Below, in pieces: positions 33,904 to 45,320 of a stretch of 64,000 nt of DNA; positions within the stretch are counted from its first letter, which is position 1; each line of letters starts with the position of its first letter. The position numbers and the translations under genes are program-made. Source of the stretch: Zingiber officinale (taxonomy: Eukaryota; Streptophyta; Magnoliopsida; Zingiberales; Zingiberaceae); NCBI RefSeq assembly GCF_018446385.1, contig NC_055992.1:98102947-98166946 (forward strand), written 5' to 3'. The notes under the pieces are model-generated. The model was not told where the DNA came from, did not search any database, and saw nothing but the letters and a program-made list of their open reading frames with translations.

Positions 33904-34497
33904 TGATCCTGTCCGAACCAGGGTCAACGGATGTGACGGCTTCTTCCTTATCCTCGAATGCACACAGCAAAGCCTCATTCAAACAAGGGATGTCAGCCTC
34001 CAAGTCAAAGATAAGAAGCTCGAGAAAATGGTGGTCTTCCTGGTTGAAGAAATGGAGGCTTTATATAGACCTCTCGAAGGAGCCTGGGCACACCAATCGA
34101 AGCGATCACCTGCTTTCGACCATGCCTAGGTGTGGGCCTGTCAGAAGGGCATCCATAAGACCATACTGCTACTGTATCAACCTGTCCGTGACGTGATGGT
34201 GGGGCCTTTAATAGTGCCATCTTGCGTACAGTCTAATCATCATGCCTTTGCTGACATATCATATCCCGAGCCGAGCGAATAGGCCGCTCGGCTAACCACT
34301 GTTCCCTCGCCACGATTCCGGCCGAGCGGACACCTTCGCTCGGCCATTCGATTCCTGCCGAGCGGACACCTCCGCTCAGCCATTCGGCTCCGGTTCTTCT
34401 GCTTTGGCGTCGGAAACCCAAACCTTTGGCTGGGTAATCTCTGGTTCCGCTCGGACGGGACCCCATCTGTGGGTCCCCCATTCTTACCGCCGGATCA
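33904..34497 (-). mobile_element. 5' LTR of the Tat-type element
   Basis: 594 bp, TGATCCTG...CGGATCA on the plus strand, clearly the partner of 26313-26953. The middle and right parts are almost identical; the first 150 bp and the GCCGAGCGG module differ by indels. Confidence 0.88.
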
Positions 34498-34502
34498 CAT
34501 GG

Positions 34503-34895
34503 TGCATCTAAGCAGTTAACATAATGTTGAACTTGAAGTGATATTTTTATCTACAGAAAGTATACATTTCTGTAATTATCAATATCTTTGGTCCATTAAT
34601 TTGTTCCTTCGATGGAGTCTCCGTGGAACATCTTCCTCTTTCTTTTGGGCTTTGCTCTCCGACCGACTATAAAACTGAAAGTGATTGTTGATTAATATAG
34701 TATATAAATATCCAATGAAGAAACATTAATGTTCAATTAAGACAATGATTTAGTAATATTAGGGTAGGACGAAAGAGATCTTCAAAAAGTGAATCTGGTA
34801 TCCTTTATTTTGAAATATTTTTTAATGAAGGTATTTTTAGTCTTCTCATGTTTCTTATAATGCTCAGATATGATTGGAAATGCACAACTTTTCAG
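34503..34895 (+). other. Residual intron of the NUP155 pseudogene
   Basis: A+T-rich stretch between the Tat element and the next recognisable NUP155 exon, ending in a TTTTCAG acceptor. No exon seen. Confidence 0.5.
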
Positions 34896-35913
34896 ATTAT
34901 TCTGTGTGAAGCTCTTTCTAGTGGTGGAGTTGCAGAAGCATGTTCTGTAGTAAAGAGGGTCGGTTCAAATATCTATATTGGAGTGGAGGGTCGCTTGACT
35001 TTAGAGATTATTTGTCTTCATCTTGAAATGGATGCTTAGGTAAAATTTGTGTTCTCACCCTAATTGTTCTTTATTAAAGTTCAACTTTTCTGTTAATATT
35101 TGTATATCTATTAATTTTCTGCTTTACTTGTCTAGCAATGTATGAATATTCTACAAACAGACCTCATCATACGTTCCAGAGCCCTTCTTGCTGCTTGTAA
35201 GGTTGAACCAAAGCCTGTATTAAGCACATATGATCAGCTTTTATCATATGATATTGTCGTACTCTGTGTGTGGGTTGGGTCTGTATTTGCACATACATTA
35301 AGGACCACAGCTGTTGGCACTTCTCCAATCCTTGGTGGATTACTCTTGTTACAACAGACAGCAATCATCAAGCAAGGAGCTCGAGATAAGATAACCAGTT
35401 TAGCAAATGGGTAAGTTTTTTGTTTTTTTTGGAAGCAGTAGAATTACATTTATTCCAATCTTTTTATGTTAGTAGTTTATTTATTGTGACTTATAGTTGG
35501 TTAATAAAAACTTTCAAAGTATCTATTGAAAAAGGTTAATAAACAAATCCCAGTGCACTTGTTTTTTAATATTAATCTATAGCGGTTTACTTGTTGTCGC
35601 TTAGGGTCTTAATAGAATGGACTTATTCTAGGATAGTACTTCAGAGAGCTTGCCAATATTGATGATATGTTTCTCTGCACTTCCTGTGCTCGACAACCAA
35701 GGATAATAAAAGCTACACTCAGTTTTCACTAATTGCATATATCCCTTCTCCACTTTGGCATTTGATGGAATCCATTTTACTTGTTTTTTCAAAGTTTTTT
35801 TATTTTTATTAATCTTCAACTTGCGATGACAGGCATACTTCCACAAAATCTGACGGAGCCAGATTACAAAGGCTTTTAGAGAACTTGAAGAAACAACTTT
35901 AGCAACACTCTGA
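34896..35913 (+). pseudogene. NUP155: NUP155 pseudogene, last exons
   Basis: Three exon remnants match the C-terminus of plant NUP155. 34896-35036 encodes GGVAEACSVVKRVGSNIYIG and LEIICLHLE, then hits TAG beside the GT donor. 35136-35410 encodes RALLAACK, EPKPVLSTYDQLLS, then a shortened link, SVFAHTLRTT and ILGGLLLLQQTAIIKQGARD before a GGGTAAGT donor. 35833-35913 encodes LPQNLTEPDYKGF, a stop, and in the next frame RELEETTLATL and a stop. The helical segment after DQLLS is deleted. Premature stops, shifts and loss of the protein's middle mark it as a pseudogene. Confidence 0.82.
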
Positions 35914-38389
35914 AAGTTGTTGGAAAAGTTTACCCGCACAAGGAGACTTTGTATTGTTGTAACACTGCCTCGTATCACATTTGATCAATCAAAATTTTAC
36001 CTGGTATTTACTCTGCGATAATAAGCATTAGCTCCTATGCTTCATCATCGGTGTAATGAATTCTCTAATATGATGATGAGCTACTTGTAGCTTTCATAGT
36101 GCATGTTGGATAACAATTAACAAATGCCGTTGTGGTGTATGATATCATTTATAGAGGCTTTCTTATCTCTAACCTGGTTTCCTTCAGCACTTGCTTTACT
36201 TTAATACTATGTTACGTATTTGTCAGCTTGTCATCTTTGGCATGTATTCGAGCATTTCACCCAGTTTCTGTTTATTTTCTTCATGAGCAGGATCCAGCAA
36301 AGCTCCATCGGCCCACTGAAGTGTAGGCCGTGCATGCTGACTGAAGGTTTCAGTTTAACACATTTGGATCGTAATGCTTGTTGCAGGGCTGCAACTTGGG
36401 TGGGTGTCGAATTTGAGGTACTTCTCAACTTTCTTTGTTAAGTAAAAGCATACCTCAGAAATTAATTTGATCTTTCTCTTTACAACTATAATAATAGATG
36501 AAAGGATCATGATTGGTAGAGGTGAATTTATTTGATAGTCGATGTACAAGTAGGTATTCCGTTGTCTGCTTATGACTAAAATTGTGGTGGTGGTCGCCCA
36601 CGACAGCGACTCTGCAGGTTTTTCCCATTCGTGCCGCAAGAGCTCCCAAAAAGCAAAAGGTGACTGGAAAAAAAAAACACACGATGTTAATATTTTAATG
36701 GTGCAGTCTTAAGCTTATCCTGTTATCCGCACTAGACAGTGGCAGGGAATGGAGTATGGACCCTGGCGGTGCATGCTGTTCCTATCATGCACAGTTTGGC
36801 TGCTGCTGCTGACTTAGCTTCGCATCATTGACACGGCATGTTCCATCAAGTCTTATTGACGATGGTATTTTAATTGCCCATCATCAGCCATCCACTTTTC
36901 ACATCAAAAACCAAGGGCCTGACGACACGCAGCTACCAGGTGACGCTGGAAACCCATTAAAGTAACTACTATATCTTGTTTTGCTTTTGCTTCTGGTTTT
37001 TGACAAGTAGGGGTCTATGTCATGCGCATGCAGCCATTTGTGGACACTTGTTGCATTCCGGGCTCCTCTTCTCTGCATGCCTATGGCAAAATTTGATATC
37101 TGGAAGAGACGAATTCGTATCTGAACTCCACTTCATTTCGGGGCACAGGAATAAAAATAAATCATGCGTGCATTTGTTTGGTTGATGCATGCGTAAAGTT
37201 TCTACAGACCAAAAAAAAAAAAAGGGTCTATTCACGAAGAGAATTAAGGAAGTATGTCGACTTGTGCGTGCAAGGACTTGCACGCGCTACTTGTGCGAAT
37301 TTATTCCAGTTTGGTGCTTTGATGATTAAATATTATGCCTACTCGTGTGTCGTGTGTGCCTATATGCATGTGTATAGAATTGCATATGTTCTCTCGGGAC
37401 GGTGCGATTGTTAAGACATGAGATGTTATCATATGAGGTCTTGGGATCGAAACTCGGCGTGATCCAACATAATCTCTCCCATGTCTTGGTCATTTGTACT
37501 AATGGTTAGTAGCCATCTGTGATTTACCTCCTCCGTGTTAATCTAGGGACGAGTTGGCGGGAGCGTTGGGGGCGAGCGAATCATCTTTATACCACGTGTA
37601 TAGAATTGCATATGATAATTGTGTGTATTTATCTCATTTTGGCGGTCTAACAATTCGGTATATTATGCCAACTGGTGTGTGTATTTTATACCATCTTAAT
37701 ACTTTCGTGATTCTGTGCTATATAGATTTATGTGTGTATGTATGAACTTACACATGTTAGTTGCATATATGTATTCCATTTTGATGCTTTGACGATTAGG
37801 TATTATTATGCTCGCACATCTCTAGTTGTCCAATTGAATTTTATGGTTGTTTGATTCGCATAACAAATGTGATTGTTACGGAAAGAATATGGATGTACTG
37901 GTGTAAAAATGTTTGTGTTTCACAACTTTTACTCACGACGAATATTACCCAAAAAAGAAAAGAACACGACCAACAGAAATTATATCTACGGTTTGTAAAA
38001 GAATTAAATGTTTGTGAACCAACTTAGTTTGGTAAGAGTTTGTTCAAGTCAATTAAATAAATAAATTTAAATAACTCATTAAATTAAAAGGAATAAGTGT
38101 TCATTTTGTTAATGTTCACAAATAGATAAATAAATAAATAAATACGCTATCTTAACGGTCTCATTAGTGTCGGTCTCACGAATATGGAGGAAGATAATGT
38201 AATTGTACAGGTGTTAGACACATGATAAGATGACCATAGGTCATCAATTCATAGGAATCAACACCTGGTCATTATCCGCCATCTGAGCTACGTCTTGGGG
38301 CAAATGATGTTCATAAATAGAGATTGTGCAATGGTTAGACTATTCAATGAATAACTAAGGGATATACGTTTTAAGTCTCAGTTACGATA
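35914..38389. other. Intergenic region with diverged repeats
   Basis: No gene supported. Three diverged copies of a motif with TTCCA.TTTGGTGCTTTGA.GATTA followed by TATTATGCC occur near 37310, 37640 and 37770, suggesting an old tandem repeat. A SINE-like insertion separates the first two. The rest is unremarkable A+T-rich sequence. Confidence 0.45.
37398..37595 (+). repeat. tRNA-derived SINE-like sequence
   Basis: GGTGCGATTGTTAAGACATG followed about 40 bp later by GGGATCGAAACTC resembles the A and B boxes of a tRNA-type RNA polymerase III promoter, followed by an unrelated body. It interrupts a diverged tandem repeat. No clear target duplication or tail was found. Confidence 0.4.
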
Positions 38390-38400
38390 CACTACAAGAA
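38330..38400 (+). repeat. SINE head-like fragment
   Basis: GTGCAATGGTTAGACTATTC, then TTTTAAGTCTCAGTTACGA, matching in layout a second piece near 42858 (AGTACAATGGTTAGATCC, then AAGGTTCATGAATT). Both look like degraded A-box and B-box tRNA-like heads. Weak evidence. Confidence 0.3.
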
Positions 38401-38590
38401 ATTTTTCTCTCCAGTGAGAAATGAGTCTAAGAATGTTAGCCATTTGGATGAATTTTTATAAGCACTTTACGATTTACCTTGATGGTCGATAAAAAAAACT
38501 TTCATAGGATTAGTCACTTCTAAGATTAGTTGGTTTCGAAGAGCTAAATACCTAGATTACAAAAAAAAAATAGAGATTGTGAATTATTTG
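38390..38590 (+). mobile_element. Possible CACTA-type terminal fragment
   Basis: CACTACAAGAAATTTTTCTC matches the terminal motif of plant CACTA (En/Spm) transposons (CACTACAAGAAAA). No matching opposite end or transposase was found, so at most a terminal fragment. Confidence 0.3.
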
Positions 38591-39566
38591 TGAATAATGT
38601 GTAAGTACCCCATAGTAGTTTTGATGTGATCAATCAAGTCAAATTAGGTCCTGTTGTGGCTTGATCTTTGTGTCTAAGTATGTAGGAACTTAAGAGCACA
38701 AGAAATAGAGTGAAACACACAACTAACGAGAAGGACGGCATGAGAAAGATTCAATGAGCTCGGTGCGTCCGAGGCACGAGATGCTACGGAAGAATACGTT
38801 GGCGGATGAGAAGGAGGCGCGCTGCATTTCCGAGGGACGAGAAACTAGAGCGGAAGGTTGCTCGAGAAGGCCGAAAAATGGGTTTGAGTAAGCCCTATTC
38901 CGGATAACCAAAATCACCCAAGCGAGCGGAGCCGGAGCGGAAAACTCAGACAAAAAGTAAACGTGAAGTTGACTGTGGTCCGGGCGCTCGGACTAGTTTG
39001 GTCCAACCGAGTCGCTTTGGAGAGGTGCCCCTATGCGAAGGCGATTCGGGCGCCCGGAGCTGTTCTAGGTGCCCAGACCAAAGAAATTTATCCAGGACAA
39101 ATTGTTGCGATCCGTTGCATCATGGATGAAGTTTTATCTACACCTAAGCACCTGAAAATCCTTCCAGGCGCCCAAAGCAAGGCTAAAAATGCATCCCTGA
39201 TCTTACTAGTCAGGACAACACTTGTAAACAATCTTCTCTTTTATTCTACTTTGTGATCTAGTGCTTTAACTATTATAAGAGACTTCTTCACCAGAAGGAG
39301 ATTTGATAGTGAGCTTTCAACGTCTTGGACTAACAATTTTTTGATTGTAAACCAAGTAAAAAAGATCTGTCTCTACTTTCTTTTTAATTAGTTTACTATT
39401 AAACAAGTGTGTCTTAATTTATTTTGAAAAGTCGAGAAAGGTGTTTTGTTTATTTTAGATTGTGCAAGGTAATTCACCCCCTCTTGTCAACCGCAAGGGA
39501 CCAACAAGTAGTATCAAAATCCAACAGCTTTAGAAGAACTAACCATCGATCGAAGCACAGAAGACG

Positions 39567-41020
39567 ATGGCCAGACTGAGCATTTACCCGCCTAAGTTCG
39601 AGGGAGAGTTCGCGATTTGAAAAAAGAAGATGGAAGTATTCTTCAAAATTGACTTTGAATTATTAATAATAATGAAATATGGTTTTGTAGCACCAAAGGA
39701 TCAGCAAGGGAAAGATAAAGAAGAACATCAATGAGCAAGCCAACTTCGTGGCAAATAACAAGGAGAATTTCATCTGCTAAGCGTTTTACTACCTCAAGAA
39801 GTTAATCGGATCGGAGCCTACGAATTATCCAAGGAGCTCTGGGAGATATTTATGGAACTACACGAAGGGACCTCGGAGGCTAAACTCACGAGACGAGACT
39901 TGCTCTAGAACCATATCAGCAACCTCCGGTTAGAATAAGGTGAAACCGTCGCATACCTCCACTCAAGGATCAAAGAACTCATCACTGGACTCACGAATCT
40001 TAGAGAAAAGGTAATCAACCGAGATTTACTAAGGTACGCGCTTAACCCTTTTCCTAGGAGTCCTAAATGGTCAACCCTAGTAGATGCATATTTCATCTCT
40101 AGGGATTTAGAGGTAAGTAATTTAGAAGAACTTTTTTTAACTTTTAAAATTCATGAGTCAAGATATGCAGATCTAAAGAAGGAGTTAAAGCACAACATTA
40201 CCTTAAAGACAAAAATAGATGAACTAGATTCTGAAACGTCCCTCAACGATGATGAAACGACATTTATGGTAAGAAAATAAAAAAAAATTAAAGTAATCAA
40301 ATCAATTAAGTGCAGGCCAAAGAAGGGAAAGAAAGGTGAGATGCTATCATTGCAATGTAGAAGGGCACGTTAAAGACAACTGCCCAAAATTGAAGAACAA
40401 AGACAAGGACAAGGAAAATGATAAAAGAGTGACCTAGAAGAAACACAAGAATTTAAAGGTGACATGGGATGAATCATCGTCATCAGATTCGGACGTCATA
40501 GCTAATGCCAGACTTGTATTGATGACAAGTCACCAAGAAGACGACGGAGCAAGTTCATCGGAGATGAGCATCAAGAGCATCGATGAAGGGGGAGCAACAT
40601 CAGAAGAAAGCAGCTCTACATGGGAGCATCAGATAATGAGATCAACAAGATAAGTCAGGTACGGTCTCTGCCTCATGACCAATTATTTAAATTTATTAAA
40701 TTTTTATCAAAAAATTCCTGTCAATTAGAAAATGATAATAAAAAATAATTAAAATAAAATAATAAATTTAAAAAGAATTTTAGCAATATCTTGTCGATTA
40801 GAAGATTTCGACAAATTAAAAATTAAAAATTAAAATAGAAAATTTAAAAAATTCTGCATGTTCGAATATATCTATTTCAAATTTCAAAAGACTAAACTGA
40901 CACTTTAGATATCATAAAGGTCAAATTAGAAGAATATCATAAAAATATATTCTAAGAACATTTTTAATTAATTCAGTATGAAGGAACCTAAATTGGGTTC
41001 TAAAATCGTGCTTGAATTAA
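39567..41020 (+). pseudogene. gag of element F, many stops
   Basis: ATG at 39567 begins M-A-R-L-S-I-Y-P-P-K-F-E-G-E-F. Further landmarks are KYGFVAPKD, the LHEGTSEAKLTRRDLL-type stretch, SRDLEVSNLEELF, an intact zinc knuckle CYHCNVEGHVKDNC (CX2CX4HX4C), an acidic SSEMSIKSIDEGGATSEES stretch, and a C-terminal NLNWVLKSCLN with stop at 41020. Several stops and shifts interrupt it. It is the only gag in the window with an intact knuckle. Confidence 0.75.
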
Positions 41021-41910
41021 ATTTTTATGCATGTTAGTACTTTTGAATGGATTTAATTTTTGTTGTTTGCTTGGAATTATCTACATAAATTGTTTCGTAT
41101 AATTTATGTTGGAAATAAATGTTAACTTTAATTTTTTCAAGAAAGAGGGCTTCATCACTCATCTGCAAGAAAATTTTAAAATTTTTTTGAATATTAAATT
41201 ATTTTTTATAAATTTTTTAACAAAAATTACATTTTTCAATTTAAAAATAATTCATAGAGTAATTTTTGTAAACTTGATTTTTTTTTGTGAAAAATTATCA
41301 TGTTCTCTGTTCAAAAAAATGTTTTCAAATTTTTTTTGATTGCTATTACATTTTATATGAATTATTTATCCAAATTCTATCTTTTAATATTAAAAATTCT
41401 TGAAAAGTTATTTTTTTTTAAATTTATTTTTTCTACAAAGAAATTTGCTATAATACATATTTAGAAAAAATTTTATGAATTTTTTAGCTTAAAAATTTAT
41501 TACTGCTTAAATTAATTTTAACTTTTTGTGAAAATTTTATCTCTAGTTTGGATATAGATCTTTAACCGTTGTAAAAATTTTCATAATTTTCTCATGATTA
41601 AAAATATTTTTTTTAATTATTTTTTATAAAAATAGTTTATAAATTATAAAAATCTAGATTTTCAAAATTTAAAGTTCATAATTTTTTTAAATGATAGTCG
41701 TTGTATTTTTATACCTTAGACTCTATTTTGAATTTACTTAAAGTTTTTTTCATAACATACCCTTGATCAAAGGAGGAAAATTAAAAGTTAAGTCTAGGGA
41801 AAAGTATATCTTATTTTTTTCACTTTTTTTTAATGGTAAAATCTATACTTGTTATCTTACTGTTATTTATTTTTTATTTTTACCCTAACTTAATTTGGTT
41901 TGATCATATC
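41021..41910 (+). other. Element F non-coding region
   Basis: A+T-rich with long T and A runs, between gag and the 3' LTR. The conserved block seen after gag in A, B, C and I is not recognisable here. Confidence 0.6.
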
Positions 41911-42826
41911 AAAAAGGGGGAGATTGTAAGTACCTCATGGTAGTTTTGATATGATCAACCAAGTTAAGTTAAGTTCTATTGTGGTTTGATCATTGTGTCC
42001 AAATATGCAGGAACTTAGGAGCACAAGAAGTCAAGTAAAACACGTAGCTAACGAGAATGACGACACAGGAGAGAGTCGATGGGCTCAGTGTGTCTGAGGC
42101 ATGAGACGCTGCAGAAGAATATGTTGGTGGATGAGAAGGAGGTGCATGGTGTTTCTAAGGGATCAAAAGCCGGAGCGGAAGGTTACTCGAGATGGCCAGA
42201 AAATGGGTTTAGATGAGTCCTATTCCAGATGGCCGAAATCACCCAAGCAAGTGGAGCCGGAGGAGAAGACCCAGACAAAAAGTCAATCTAAAGTTGACTG
42301 TGGTCTGAGCGCCCGTACCAGTCTGGTCCAACCGGGGTGCCTTAGCGAGGTGCCCTTGTGCGAAAGCGGTCCAGGCGGCCAGAGCTATTCTAGGCGCCTA
42401 GACCAGAGAAATTTATCCAGATCGACCTGTTACGATCTGTTGCGTCATGGATAAAGTTTATCCATACCCAAGCGCCCAGAATCCTTCCAGACGTCCGGAG
42501 CAAGTCTATAAATACAGCCCAAATCTTAGTAGTCAAGACAACACTTGTAAACAATCTTCTCTTCTGTTCTATTTTGTGATCTATTGCTTTAACTGTTGTA
42601 AGAGGTTTCTCTGCTAGAAGTAGATTTGATAGTGAGACCATGTCTTGGATTAGTAATCTTCTGATTGCAAATCAAATAAAAAAGATCTGTCTCTACTTTC
42701 TTTTTAATTAGTTTACTATTAATAAGTGTGTCTTAATTTAGTTTGAAAAATCGAGAAATGTGTTTTGTTTGATTTAGATTGTGCATGGCAATTCATCCCA
42801 CTTTTATCATCCGCAAGGGACCAACA

Positions 42827-44692
42827 TAATATTTATAAATAAAATTTGTGGCCCCCGGAATAATAGTACAATGGTTAGATCCTTCAGTGGATAACCAAAA
42901 AAATCTAAGGTTCATGAATTATGTTCATCAATGAAATTCTTAATAATATAATAAATTAATAAACAAATTTCAAAATCAAGTTGATTAACCAACTAATAAA
43001 TTAAAAATATAATTTTTTTAAATAATAAAATAAATTTAAATTGCAAGTTTAACAACATCTAAATAAATCAAATTTAAGTTAAACTTGAACCAAATTTAAA
43101 TTTGTTATAAAAAAAAATCAAGTCTTGAATAATGGTGCTTGATTCATTTTCAATTTGTCTCATCAAATATAATCCACCTATCAACATGCAACTGATAATC
43201 TTAGCTTGTGACTATGTATAAAACACAAAGTTTAGTTGATAGATTAAAGAAACCATAATCATAATTATAAGACACGAGAACACATTGAAATTGTTTAGTT
43301 CATGAACATCTATACTCAGACAGCAAAAAGAAACACACACATGGAAATTGTTTTATTTTTTTAACATGAATATATTTTTTTTCTCAACTCAAAATAAGAA
43401 TCTACGAACACGAAAGATGTTAAGAAAGAAATTATATCGAAACTAAGATGCTTGTCTTGATTGAAAAGAGGTGGGCATAGAGCCAGAAGAAAGAAGGAAT
43501 ATAAAGATTTGACACAACAAACAAAGAAGACAGACTTGAATGCTCGATCTATAGTGAAACTAACGTTAAGTGAACAAACTGTATCTCGTATGGGATTAAA
43601 ATAGATGACGCTCGCCAAATAAGACTACAGAAATTGATCAAAGAAGCACTTCAAATGGAATTTTTAAAATTCACACCAAAGGACACACTTATTTTCTATT
43701 TTACTCGTTTGCCGGCCACTAAGATGTAGTGATGAATTTCAAAGGACAGTAAGTACCATTATAATATTACATTTAAAAAATAAATATAATTGTGGTGTTA
43801 TTTTAAAGATTATGTATCATGAAAATGGTATTTATTTAAAATACAAAATCATAATGATGTTATTCTTTGAATCTAGTATTACAATGATGTTATTCTTTGA
43901 ATGTAAGCACGACTGCGATTGGATTGGCAGGAGAAGTAAAATAAAAAATAAATACGTCCTTTAAAAAATCTAAAAGTTAAGCGTGCCTAAATTTACAATT
44001 TTAATTGTGTCTTTTGGTCAATTACCAACAAGACTATGTAGAAACTCAAAGGTACAATGATTTTACTATAATAACTACTCGATATTGAAAATTGCAAGCC
44101 AAATCAAAAGCATGTTGATGATCCATCCCAACTAATGTTGTGAAAATTATGCTCAATTGGTTTGCCTTAACTAGCTAGTTGATCAATTTTGACTTAAGTT
44201 CAACGTTAAACCAATTTGTGATTGAGTCACATCAAATTTGGGTAATTGGTCCAAACCAGTGATTTGTCATCTTCCTTAGAAATACAATATTCTAGAAAAC
44301 TGTCTTGGCCATAGCAAAAGTCATAATTCTATTCTATGTTGAGACTTATTCTAAGAAAAATGAGAGAGGGAGTTAAATATACATGTGTATTGTAGAGCAT
44401 CTTCCATGAAAGTGAGAAAGGAAGCACCCAAAAAAGAAAAGAAATCTGTTCTATAATTTATTCTTTCAATTAGGCCCACAAACATGCTGATGTCGATTTG
44501 ATGATATATATATATAAAATAAGATCCTTAAAAACCTACTCCACTAACATGAGTTCTTATGCATCTTAAGTCGCCATCCCTACTATATTTTACAAAGAGC
44601 ACCTTTGACTCCTTGGTCGTTGTTCATCTTAATTTTCATGCTACCCTATTTTATTTGTTGTCCCACCTTTAGCTCAGGAAAATAATAATAAC
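42827..44692. other. Intergenic, A+T-rich
   Basis: No gene supported. A SINE-head-like piece lies near 42858-42930 (AATGGTTAGATCC...AAGGTTCATGAATT), and an exact repeat ACAATGATGTTATTCTTTGA near 43852 and 43881. Nothing else recognised. Confidence 0.5.
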
Positions 44693-45225
44693 TAGGGATG
44701 TAAATGAGTCGAATCAAGTCAAACAGTATTAGGTTCGAGCTCGGTTCATTTAAGTTATATTCGGACTTGAGCTCGGCTCGAGCTCGAATCGAGCTTTTAT
44801 CACAAGGCTCGAGTTCGACTCATTTTAGAATTATCAAGCTCGCGAACAGTTCGAGCTCGGCTCGTTATTAGCTCGATTATCAAAGTTAACGAGCCTAACT
44901 CGTTAAACGAGCTCGGGCTTGTTTAGAGCTCGTTTTTGACTCATTTTAGAGCTCATTTTTTGACTCATTTTAAAGCTCATTTTAAGGCTCGTTTTAGAGC
45001 TAGTTTTTTGACTCGATTTAAGATTCGTTTTTTTGGCTCGCGAGCCTATAAATGAATATGTTCGTGAGCTCACGAGTCAAATATCCTTAAGCTCGAGCTC
45101 GACTCGATAAAACTGTCGAGCTCGAGCTCGACTCGATAAGATAAACGAATGAACTTGAACGAACTTTTTACCAGATTGAGCTCCGAATAACTCACGAACC
45201 GTTTGATTCATTTATATCCCTGCAG
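44693..45225. mobile_element. Non-autonomous hAT-type element, copy 2
   Basis: Starts TAGGGATGTAAATGAGTCG and ends about TCATTTATATCCCTG, colinear with the element at 6736-7285 and with the same GAGCTCGTTTT/GCTCGAGCTCG interior. Flanking 8-mers ATAATAAC and GTAATAAC agree in seven of eight bases, consistent with a worn hAT duplication. Confidence 0.75.
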
Positions 45226-45320
45226 GTAATAACAATATCATTGGAGATAATAGTTCCCCTTCCTCTTCTCCTAGTTAACCGTGGTCACGATCTCTATTAA
45301 CCAACCAAACAATTATTAGA

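Larger units (their letters stand above)
26313..34497 (-). mobile_element. Complete non-autonomous Tat-type Ty3/gypsy element
   Basis: Two LTRs (26313-26953 and 33904-34497) with TGATCC...GGATCA ends, flanked by the perfect 5-bp duplication CATGG (26308-26312, 34498-34502). The minus strand is the sense strand: the primer-binding site TTGGCGCCGTCTGTGGG adjoins the right LTR, and a polypurine tract (GAAGGGGAGG on the minus strand) adjoins the left. It contains a broken gag-protease on the minus strand, two tandem arrays, and an opposite-strand (plus) spliced ORF before the 3' LTR. An extra antisense ORF in that position is known from Tat/Ogre-lineage elements. No reverse transcriptase, RNase H or integrase is present. 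Confidence 0.9.
38600..42826 (+). mobile_element. Gag-only copia element F
   Basis: LTRs at 38600-39506 and 41925-42826 (907 and 902 bp, TGTAAGTACC...GACCAACA), a decayed primer-binding site (AGTAGTATCAAAATCC at 39507), a gag remnant at 39567-41020, an A+T-rich non-coding stretch and a polypurine tract (AAAAAGGGGGAGAT, 41911-41924). Flanking 5-mers are TAATG and TAATA. The LTRs differ noticeably, so it is older than element C. No pol. Confidence 0.85.
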
